DNA of 64,000 bases from an uncultured Dehalococcoidia bacterium (lineage in GTDB: Bacteria; Chloroflexota; Dehalococcoidia; Lucifugimonadales; Lucifugimonadaceae): contig OY282385.1 in the NCBI GenBank assembly GCA_958295935.1, positions 620,001 to 684,000 on the forward strand. The letters run 5' to 3'. This document shows positions 36,027-44,700 of the stretch, piece by piece. The notes under the pieces are model-generated. The model saw only the letters and a list, made by a program, of their open reading frames with translations, made no database searches and was not told where the DNA came from. The position numbers were made by a program, and so were the translations under genes. How positions within the stretch are numbered: position 1 is the stretch's first letter; the number at the start of each line of letters is the position of its first letter.

Positions 36027-36084
36027 CCCCAAACAATCGTATGATGCCTCCTTGTTGATCCAGCCCACTTGGAAAGAATGGCAC
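36027..36084 (+). promoter_or_regulatory. LRR-9 leader
   Basis: TATGAT at 36040-36045, 39 nt before the ATG. The copy, including GCCTCCTTGTTGATCC, matches the LRR-8 leader. The preceding spacer (35946-36026) is of the short class. Confidence 0.65.
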
Positions 36085-38664
36085 ATGCGAACCAGAGCCA
36101 TAGAGCTTCTTAGCTTGATCGCTATAGTCGCCGCAGCCCTTGCCGCCGTAGCCTGCACCGACGACAGCGCACCTACTCCCACACATACACCCCTGCCGAC
36201 CGCAACGCCTACTCCCAAACCTACCGCGACACCCGCGCCAACCCCCGCATCCGACGGCAGCATCGCAACGGACAGGGCCGCGCTGACCGCCCTCTACAAC
36301 GCCGCCGATGGACCAAACTGGATCAACAGCGACAACTGGCTGAGCGACAAGCCCTTGGGTGAATGGCACGGCGTGGCCACGAATGGAAACGGACGCGTTA
36401 TAACCTTAAACCTCGATGTTAACCAGTTGAGCGGCGAGATACCCCCAGAAATAGGCAATCTCAATAACCTGAAAACGCTGAGCCTCTCTACCAACCAGTT
36501 GAGCGGTGAAATACCCCCAGAACTCGGAAAACTCAACAACCTGGAGTGGCTGATCATCTCTACCAACCAGTTGAGCGACGAGATACCTCCCGAACTAGGC
36601 AATCTAAACAACCTGGGATGGCTGGTCCTCTATGCAAACCAGTTGAGCGGTGAAATACCTCCCGAACTAGGCAACCTCAACAACCTGGGATGGCTGTACC
36701 TCTATGAGAACGGGCTAAGCGGCGAAATACCCCCAGAACTGAGCAATCTCAACAACCTCGAAGCGCTAGCCCTCTCTGACAACCAGTTGAGCGGCCAAAT
36801 ACCCCCAGAACTAGGCAATCTCAACAACCTGGGATGGCTGTACCTCTATGAGAACGAGCTGACGGGCTGCATACCCGACGCCCTGCAAGCTGTACCGGAA
36901 AACGACCTAGCAGACACTGGCCTGCCCTTCTGCTCCGCTGCCACGCCCACGCCCACGCCCACGCCCGTACCCGACCCCGGAATCGCCACAGACAGGGCCG
37001 CGCTGACGGCCCTCTACAACGCCGCCGATGGACCGAACTGGACCAACAGCGACAACTGGCTGAGCGACAAGCCGATGGCTGAATGGCAAGGGGTCACCAC
37101 GGACGAAAATGGGCGCGTTGCAACCTTGGACCTCTATAACAACGGGTTGAGCGGCGAGATACCCACTGAACTAGGCAACCTCATCAACCTGACGGCGCTC
37201 TACCTCTATGAGAACCAACTGAGCGGCGAGATACCCACTGAACTAGGCAACCTCATCAACCTGACGGCGCTCTACCTCCATGAGAACCAACTGAAAGGCG
37301 AGATACCCACTGAACTCGGAAATCTCAGCAACCTCACAGCGCTGTACCTCCATAAGAACCAGTTGAGCGGCGAGATACCCACTGAACTCGGAAATCTAAA
37401 CAATCTGAAAGGACTGTACCTCCATGAGAACCGGCTGAACGACGAAATACCCACTGAACTCGGAAATCTAGACAACCTCACAGCGCTGTACCTCCATGAG
37501 AACCAGTTGAACGGCGAAATACCCACTGAACTCGGAAATCTAAACAACCTCGAATGGCTGTACCTCCATGAGAACCGGCTGAACGGCGAAATACCCACTG
37601 AACTAGGCAATCTCAACAACCTGACAGGGCTCGCCCTCCATGAGAACCGGCTGACGGGCTGCATACCCGACGCCCTGCGGTATGTACCGGAAAACGACTT
37701 CGCCGACACCGGCCTGCCATTCTGCAGTACTTCCACCCCAACACCTACGCCCACACCCAAACCTACCCCAACGCCCGCGCCCGACAGGGCCGCGCTGACT
37801 GCCCTTTACAACGCCGCCGATGGACCCAACTGGATCAACAGCGACAACTGGCTGAGCGACAGACCCTTGGCTGAATGGCACGGAGTGACCACGGATGAAA
37901 ATGGGCGCGTTACAACCTTGAACCTCCGTGAGAACGGGTTGAGCGGAGAGATGCCCCCGGAACTAGGCAGCCTCAGCAAACTGAAATTGCTGATCCTCGC
38001 CGGCAACCGACTGAACGGACAGATACCCTCAGAACTCGGCAAGCTCAACAACCTGGAATGGCTGCTACTCAGTGATAACCGGCTGAGAGGACAGATACCA
38101 GCCGAACTTGGCAATCTCACCAAACTGGAATTGCTGGTCCTTCATAAGAACCTGTTGACGGGCTGCATACCCGATGCACTTCGAAATGTACCAATAAACA
38201 ATCTCTCCGACATCGGTTTGCCCTTCTGCTCCGCTGCCGCACGCACGCCCAAGCCCACCGCTACGCCAGCGCCCACACGCACACCCCCACCTACCGCTAC
38301 ACCAACACCGACACCCACGCCAAAACCCGCATCCCCCGAAGAGGTCGCCGCCGATAGGGCCGCGCTGACAGCCCTCTACAACGCCGCCGATGGACCCAAC
38401 TGGACCAACAGCGACAAATGGCTGAGCAATTGGCCGATGGATGAATGGCACGGAGTGACCACGGACGGGAATAAGCATGTTGCAGGCTTACTCCTCCCTT
38501 GGAACCGGTTGACCGGCCAGATACCACCAGAACTCGGCAAACTTACCAAACTGGAAACACTGACCCTCAGTGGGAACCAGCTGACGGGCTGCATACCCGG
38601 CACCCTGCGACATGTACGACGAAACGATTTCGCCGACACAGGCCTGCCATTCTGCGGCGGGTAA
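36085..38664 (+). CDS. LRR-9: secreted LRR lipoprotein, four modules
   Basis: The 859-residue protein has N-caps at about 36271, 36991, 37793 and 38353. Module 1 carries GVATNGNGRVITL and uses repeats with LSTNQL. Module 2 is nearly homogeneous: repeats EIPTELGNLINLTALYLYENQ and close variants occur one after another (37155-37640), a sign of recent 72-bp amplification. Module 4 is minimal, with only about two repeats between its caps (GNKHVAGLLLPWNRL, then [15 protein letters not shown]). The linkers between modules are VPDPG-like, APDRA-like, or Thr/Pro-rich. The C-terminal tail CGG, stop and the following 120 nt are the same as those of LRR-12. Confidence 0.95.
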   Translation: MRTRAIELLSLIAIVAAALAAVACTDDSAPTPTHTPLPTATPTPKPTATPAPTPASDGSIATDRAALTALYNAADGPNWINSDNWLSDKPLGEWHGVATNGNGRVITLNLDVNQLSGEIPPEIGNLNNLKTLSLSTNQLSGEIPPELGKLNNLEWLIISTNQLSDEIPPELGNLNNLGWLVLYANQLSGEIPPELGNLNNLGWLYLYENGLSGEIPPELSNLNNLEALALSDNQLSGQIPPELGNLNNLGWLYLYENELTGCIPDALQAVPENDLADTGLPFCSAATPTPTPTPVPDPGIATDRAALTALYNAADGPNWTNSDNWLSDKPMAEWQGVTTDENGRVATLDLYNNGLSGEIPTELGNLINLTALYLYENQLSGEIPTELGNLINLTALYLHENQLKGEIPTELGNLSNLTALYLHKNQLSGEIPTELGNLNNLKGLYLHENRLNDEIPTELGNLDNLTALYLHENQLNGEIPTELGNLNNLEWLYLHENRLNGEIPTELGNLNNLTGLALHENRLTGCIPDALRYVPENDFADTGLPFCSTSTPTPTPTPKPTPTPAPDRAALTALYNAADGPNWINSDNWLSDRPLAEWHGVTTDENGRVTTLNLRENGLSGEMPPELGSLSKLKLLILAGNRLNGQIPSELGKLNNLEWLLLSDNRLRGQIPAELGNLTKLELLVLHKNLLTGCIPDALRNVPINNLSDIGLPFCSAAARTPKPTATPAPTRTPPPTATPTPTPTPKPASPEEVAADRAALTALYNAADGPNWTNSDKWLSNWPMDEWHGVTTDGNKHVAGLLLPWNRLTGQIPPELGKLTKLETLTLSGNQLTGCIPGTLRHVRRNDFADTGLPFCGG

Positions 38665-38970
38665 CAACGCAGCAGAGCATAACGCCGAGCTCCGTCCGGG
38701 CAGCCTACCGCGCTACAAAGCCAACTGAGCTGACCGCCAGCCCAGCTTCCTCGCCAAGCGCAAATCCACCGCACAGATCCACGCCCGCGAAATACCGTGG
38801 CCGCCGCCGCCTCGCTCCCCCCGGCCGCGTAATGGGAGAACTTGACAGGCTCGAAGCACGACTACAACCCGCCCACCTCAGCCGCCACTGCCCCAGCTCA
38901 GCCCTTGGAATCAAACCCCGCCAGCCTCTTGATCCAACACAAAGCCATCTCCTACCTCGTCGCCCACCCG
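38665..38970. repeat. long-class spacer LRR-9/LRR-10, blocks A and C
   Basis: Block A lies at about 38698-38803 and block C at about 38881-38950; block B is absent. Between them is GGGAGAACTTGACAGGCTCG, which recurs before LRR-11 and LRR-12. The first 120 nt match the start of the spacer after LRR-12. No gene seen. Confidence 0.65.
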
Positions 38971-39031
38971 CCGACACCGCAGATCGTATGATGCCCCCTT
39001 GTTGATCCAGCCCACCCAGAAAGAACGGCAC
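38971..39031 (+). promoter_or_regulatory. LRR-10 leader with 10-nt deletion upstream of TATGAT
   Basis: TATGAT at 38987-38992 keeps 39 nt to the ATG, but CCCCAAACAA, present in all other copies in some form, is missing between GCAGA and TCG. If the missing bases take part in promoter binding, this gene may be weakly expressed. Confidence 0.6.
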
Positions 39032-41353
39032 ATGAGAACCAGAGCCATAGGGCTTCTTAGATTGATCGCCATAGTCGCCATCGCGCTCGCCGCGGTCGCC
39101 TGCACCAACGATAGCGCGCCTACTCCCGCACATAGACCCCGGCCTACTGCCGCGCCAGCGCCCACGCCTACCGCTGCGCCAACGCCCACAAACACGCCCA
39201 AGCCTACTGCCACGCCAGCGCCCACAAACACGCCCAAGCCTACCGTTACGCCAGCGCCTACACCAACACCGACACCGACACCCACGCCAAAGCCCGCATC
39301 CGCGGAGGAGGTCGCCACGGACAGGGCCGCACTGACTGCCATCTACAACGCCGCCGATGGACCCAACTGGAAGGACAGCGACCACTGGCTGAGCGACAAG
39401 CCCCTAGATGAATGGCAAGGGGTCACCACGGATGAAAATGGGCGAGTTGCAATCTTGGACCTCAGTCAGAACGGGTTGAACGGTGAGATACCCCCAGAAC
39501 TAGGAAAACTCAACAACTTGGTAGCGCTGAGCCTCCATCAGAACCAGTTGAGCGGCGAAATACCCCGCGATCTCGGCAATCTCTCAAACCTCAAATGGCT
39601 GAGCCTCCATGCGAACCGGCTGAGCGGCGAAATACCCCGCCAAATAGGAAAACTCAACAACCTGGTAGCGCTGAGCCTCAATGAGAACCAGTTGAGCGGT
39701 GAAATACCCCGCGAACTCAGCAATCTCTCAAACCTTGAATGGCTGACCCTCGAGGTGAACCAGTTGAGCGGTGAGATACCCACAGAACTAGGCAATCTCA
39801 GCAAACTGAAAGGGCTGTACCTCCATGCGAACCGGCTGAGCGGTGAGATACCCACAGAACTAGGCAATCTCAGCAAATTGAAAGGGCTGAACCTCAGTTC
39901 GAACGAGTTGAGCGGAGAGATACCCGACGAACTAGGCAATCTCAAAGACCTGGAAGGACTGACCCTCAGTGGGAACCGGCTGACGGGATGCATACCCGGC
40001 ACCCTGCGATATGCACGACGAAACGATTTCGCCGAGGCCGGTTTGCTATTCTGCAACGATGCCGCACGCACGCCAACGCACGCCTCCGCCGAAGAGATAG
40101 CAACGGAAAGGGAAGCGCTGACTGCCCTCTACAACGCCGCCAACGGACCGAACTGGTGGAACAGCGACAACTGGCTGAGCGACAAGCCCCTGGATGAATG
40201 GCACGGCGTGACCACGGATCAAAATGGGCGCGTTACAATCGTGGAGATCTATGGCAACCAGTCGAGCGGACAGATACCACCAGAAATCGGTAGCCTCACC
40301 AACCTGAGAGCGCTGGGCCTCGGTTGGAACGGGTCGAGCGGACAGATACCACCAGAAATCGGTAGCCTCACCAACCTGAGAGCGCTGGGCCTCGGTTGGA
40401 ACGGGTTGAGCGGACAGATACCCACAGAACTAGGCAAGCTCAACAACCTGGAAAGGCTGGACCTCAGCTCGAACCGGTTGAGCGGACAGATACCCCCAGA
40501 ACTAGGAAATCTCAACAACCTGGAAAGGCTGGACCTCAGCTCGAACGATTTGAGCGGACAGATACCCCCAGAACTAGGAAATCTCACCAAACTGGAAAGG
40601 CTGTTCCTCATTTACAACCAGCTGAGCGGTAAGATACCCACAGAACTAGGCAATCTCACCAAACTGGAAGCGCTGGACCTTGGTGAGAACTTTTTGAGCG
40701 GACAGATACCCACAGAACTAGGCAATCTCAACAACCTGAAAGGGCTGTACCTCGGTGAGAACTTTTTGAGCGGACAGATACCCACAGAACTAGGCAATCT
40801 CAACAACCTGATAGAGATGAACCTCAATCGGAACGAGTTGAGCGGACAGATACCTACAGAACTAGGCAATTTCAACAACTTGGTACTGCTGAGCCTCGAT
40901 GACAACCAGTTGAGCGGTGAAATACCCACAGAATTAGGCAACCTCACCAACTTGGTACTGCTGAGCCTCGATGACAACCAGTTGAGCGGTGAAATACCCA
41001 CAGAACTCGGAAGACTCAACAACCTGGAGTTGCTGATCCTCTCTACCAACCAGCTGAGCGGCGAAATAGCGCCAGAACTAGGCAATCTCAACAAACTGAC
41101 AGAGCTGAGCCTCGATGACAACCAGTTGAGCGGAGATGTACCCGCAGAACTCGAAAAACTCACCAAACTGGTAGCGCTGTACCTCGATGACAACCAGTTG
41201 AGCGGACAGATACCCACCGAACTAGGCAATCTCAGCAAGCTGTACTCGCTGTACCTCAGTGGGAACGAGCTGACGGGATGCATACCCGGCACCCTGCGAC
41301 ATGTACGACGAAACGATTTCGCCGATACAGGCCTGCCATTCTGCGACGAGTAG
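39032..41353 (+). CDS. LRR-10: secreted LRR lipoprotein, two modules
   Basis: The 773-residue protein starts ATG-AGA-ACC, unlike the ATG-CGA of most members, and has a linker of TAAPTPTNTPKPTATPAP type. Module 1 (from 39320) has repeats with GEIPRDLGNL and GEIPRQIGKL. Module 2 (from 40106) begins with [19 protein letters not shown] and contains an exact 72-bp duplication (40262-40405) in which the first Leu of the repeat is Ser (NGSSGQIPPEIG). Most of module 2 uses GQIP rather than GEIP. One repeat has LSGDVPAELEKL and one LSGEIAPELGNL. The C-cap is LTGCIPGTLRHVRRNDF, shared with LRR-9 module 4. The C-terminus is FCDE. Confidence 0.95.
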   Translation: MRTRAIGLLRLIAIVAIALAAVACTNDSAPTPAHRPRPTAAPAPTPTAAPTPTNTPKPTATPAPTNTPKPTVTPAPTPTPTPTPTPKPASAEEVATDRAALTAIYNAADGPNWKDSDHWLSDKPLDEWQGVTTDENGRVAILDLSQNGLNGEIPPELGKLNNLVALSLHQNQLSGEIPRDLGNLSNLKWLSLHANRLSGEIPRQIGKLNNLVALSLNENQLSGEIPRELSNLSNLEWLTLEVNQLSGEIPTELGNLSKLKGLYLHANRLSGEIPTELGNLSKLKGLNLSSNELSGEIPDELGNLKDLEGLTLSGNRLTGCIPGTLRYARRNDFAEAGLLFCNDAARTPTHASAEEIATEREALTALYNAANGPNWWNSDNWLSDKPLDEWHGVTTDQNGRVTIVEIYGNQSSGQIPPEIGSLTNLRALGLGWNGSSGQIPPEIGSLTNLRALGLGWNGLSGQIPTELGKLNNLERLDLSSNRLSGQIPPELGNLNNLERLDLSSNDLSGQIPPELGNLTKLERLFLIYNQLSGKIPTELGNLTKLEALDLGENFLSGQIPTELGNLNNLKGLYLGENFLSGQIPTELGNLNNLIEMNLNRNELSGQIPTELGNFNNLVLLSLDDNQLSGEIPTELGNLTNLVLLSLDDNQLSGEIPTELGRLNNLELLILSTNQLSGEIAPELGNLNKLTELSLDDNQLSGDVPAELEKLTKLVALYLDDNQLSGQIPTELGNLSKLYSLYLSGNELTGCIPGTLRHVRRNDFADTGLPFCDE
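40262..40405 (+). repeat. exact tandem pair of 72-bp LRR units
   Basis: Units start at 40262 and 40334 and appear the same over their whole length. Both carry TCG (Ser) where the conserved Leu of LSGQ is expected, so the substitution came before the duplication. Confidence 0.9.
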
Positions 41354-41667
41354 CAGCACGACTACCCGCGACGCGCGCGCTACCCCCGCGACGTCTACTG
41401 CGCTACAAAGCCAACTGAGCTGACCGGCCAGTACAGCTTCCTCGCCAAGTGAAAATCCGCCGCACAGATCCATGTCCGCAATACCGTGGCAGCCGCCACC
41501 CGCCTCGTGAGAGAACTTGCCAAGCGCGGAGCACAACTACAACCCGCCCGCCTCAGCCGCCACTGCCCCAGCTCAGCCTCCGGAATCAAACCCCGCCAGT
41601 CCTCTTGATCCAACGCAAAGCCATCTCCACAGATCCCCGACCCCAGCCGCCCGCCCGACAGCGGCGT
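41354..41667. repeat. long-class spacer LRR-10/LRR-11, blocks A and C
   Basis: Block A at about 41389-41495 has an extra G (CTGACCGGCCAG) and CCAAGTGAAAATCCGCC; block C is at about 41558-41630. Its version of block A (CCATGTCCGCAATACCGTGG) matches the one after LRR-11. No gene seen. Confidence 0.65.
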
Positions 41668-41725
41668 CCCCCAAACAATCGTATGATGCCCCCTTGTTGA
41701 TCCAGCCCGCTTGGAAAAATAGCAT
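41668..41725 (+). promoter_or_regulatory. LRR-11 leader
   Basis: TATGAT at 41682-41687, 38 nt before the ATG. An in-frame TAG at 41720-41722 directly upstream of the start excludes a longer N-terminus. Confidence 0.65.
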
Positions 41726-44700
41726 ATGCGAACCAAAGCCATAAGGCTTCTTAGATTGGTCGCGATAGCGACCATCACGCTTGCCGCCGTCGCCTGCACC
41801 AACGATAGCGAGCCCACACCCACAATACCGCCTCTGACCACCGCTACGCCTACGCCCGTACGCACTCCCCTGCCGACTGCTACGCCCACACCTACGCCAA
41901 CACCCCGGCCTACCGCAACGCCTACCCCCGAGCCGACGCCAACGCCCGCGTCCGACAGGGCCGCGCTGACGGCCCTCTACAACGCCGCCGATGGACCGAA
42001 CTGGACCAACAGCGACAACTGGCTGAGCGACAGGCCGATGCGTGAATGGCGCGGAGTGACCACGGATGAAAATGGGCAAGTTGCAATCTTGGACCTCAGT
42101 GGGAACGGGTTGAGCGGCCAGATACCCACAGAACTCGGAAAACTCAACAACCTGACAGGGCTACACCTAGATGGCAACCAGCTGACGGGCTGCATACCCG
42201 ACGCCCTGCTATATGTACCGGAAAACGACTTCACCGACACAGGCCTGCCCTTCTGCGACGCTGCCACACCCACGCCCCGGCCTACCGCAACGCCCACGCC
42301 AACATTCACACCCGGTGGCAGCATCGCAACGGACAAGGCCGCGCTGACGGCCCTCTACAACGCCGCCGATGGACCGAACTGGACCAACAGCGACAACTGG
42401 CTCAGCGACAAGCCGATGCGTGAATGGAACGGAGTGACCACGAATCGGCATGGGCGAGTTGCGATCTTGAACCTCACTGATAACCAGTTGAGCGGTGAAA
42501 TACCCCCAGAATTCGGCAATCTCAACCACCTGTGGCTTCTTCGCCTCAATGGGAACCAGCTGACCGGCGAGATACCACCCGAAATCGGAAATCTCAGCAA
42601 ACTGATACAGATGAGCCTCCATGACAACCAGTTGAGCGGTGAAATACCTCCAGAAATCGGAAATCTCAACAACCTGACAGTACTGGGCCTCCATGACAAC
42701 CAGTTGAGCGAAGAAATACCACCCGAACTCGGCAATCTAAACTACCTCGCATCACTGAGTCTCAGTGGCAACCAGTTAAGCGGGGAAATACCTCCAGAAA
42801 TCGGAAAGCTCTCCAACCTGCAAGGACTGTACCTTTATGGGAACCAGTTGAGCGGGGAAATACCTCCAGAAATCGGCAAGCTCAATAACTTGGGAGGACT
42901 GTACCTCGACAACAACCAGTTGAGCGGACAGATACCACCAGAACTCGGAAATCTCAACTACCTGGCATCACTGAGTCTCAGTGGCAACCAGTTAAGCGGT
43001 GAAATACCTCCAGAAATCATCAATCTCAACAACCTGCGAGGACTGTACCTCGCTAGCAACCAGTTGAGCGGACAGATACCACCCGAAATCGGAAATCTTT
43101 CCAACCTGCGAGGACTGTACCTTTATGGGAACCAGTTGAGCGGTGAAATACCACCCGAAATCGGCAATCTCAGCAATCTGGAAAGGCTGCACCTCTATCG
43201 GAATCAGTTGAGCGGACAGATACTACCCGAAATCGGCAATCTCTCCTACCTGAAAGAGCTGAGCCTCGATGACAACCAATTGAGCGGTGAAATATCCCCA
43301 GAAATCGGCAAGCTCAACAACCTGAAAGCGCTTGACCTCAGTTTGAACCAGTTTAGCGGACAAATACCACCCGAACTCGGCAATCTCAGCAATCTGGAAA
43401 AGCTGCACCTCTATCGGAACCAGTTGAGCGGTGAAATACCACCCGAACTCGGCAAGCTCAGTAATCTGGAAAGGCTGTATCTCGATGGGAACCGGCTGAC
43501 GGGCTGTACACCCGACAGCCTGAAGTATGTACCAGCAAACGACTTCACCCACACAGGCTTGCCGTTCTGCGGTGAGTTCGAGATGGACAGGGCCGCGCTG
43601 ACGGCCCTCTACAACGCAGCGGATGGACCCAACTGGACCAACAGCGACAACTGGCTGAGCGACAAGCCGATGGCTGAATGGCGCGGAGTGACCACGGATG
43701 AAAGTGGACGAGTTACACGGCTGCAACTCCGTGACAACCAATTGAGCGGTGAAATACCACCCGAAATCGGCAAGCTCAACAACCTGACAGCGCTCGACCT
43801 CCATGACAACCAGTTGAACGGTGAAATACCACCCGAAATCGGCAAGCTCAACATCCTGACAACGCTTGACCTCACTGCCAACCAGTTGAACGGTGAAATA
43901 CCACCCGAAATCGGCAAGCTCAACAAACTGACAACGCTGTTCCTCGCTAGCAACCAGTTGAGCGGACAGATACCACCCGAAATCGGCAAGCTCAACATCC
44001 TGCGAGGACTGTACCTCTATGGGAACCAGTTGAGCGGTGAAATACCCCCAGAAATCGGCAAGCTCAACAACCTGACAACGCTGTTCCTCGCTAGCAACCA
44101 GTTGAGCGGACAGATACCACCCGAAATCGGCAATCTCAGCAATCTGGAAAGGCTGCACCTCTATCGGAATCAGTTGAGCGGACAGATACTACCCGAACTC
44201 GGCAATCTCTCCTACCTGAAAGAGCTGAGCCTCGATGACAACCAATTGAGCGGTGAAATATCCCCAGAAATCGACAATCTCAACAACCTGAAAGCGCTTG
44301 ACCTCAGTTTGAACCAGTTGAGCGGACAAATACCACCCGAACTCGGCAATCTCAGCAATCTGGAAAAGCTGCACCTCTATCGGAACCAGTTGAGCGGACA
44401 GATACCACCGGAAATCGGCAATCTCAGTAATCTGGAAAGGCTGTATCTCGATGGGAACCGGCTGACGGGCTGCGTATCCGACAGCCTGAAGTATGTACCA
44501 GCAAACGACTTCACCCACGCAGGCTTGCCGTTCTGCGGCGAGATCGAGATGGACAGGGCCGCGCTGACGGCCCTCTACAACGCAGCGGATGGACCCAACT
44601 GGACCAACAGCGACAACTGGCTGAGCGACAAGCCGGTGACTGAATGGCGTGGAGTGACCACGGATGAAAGTGGACGAGTTACACGGCTGCAACTCCGTGA

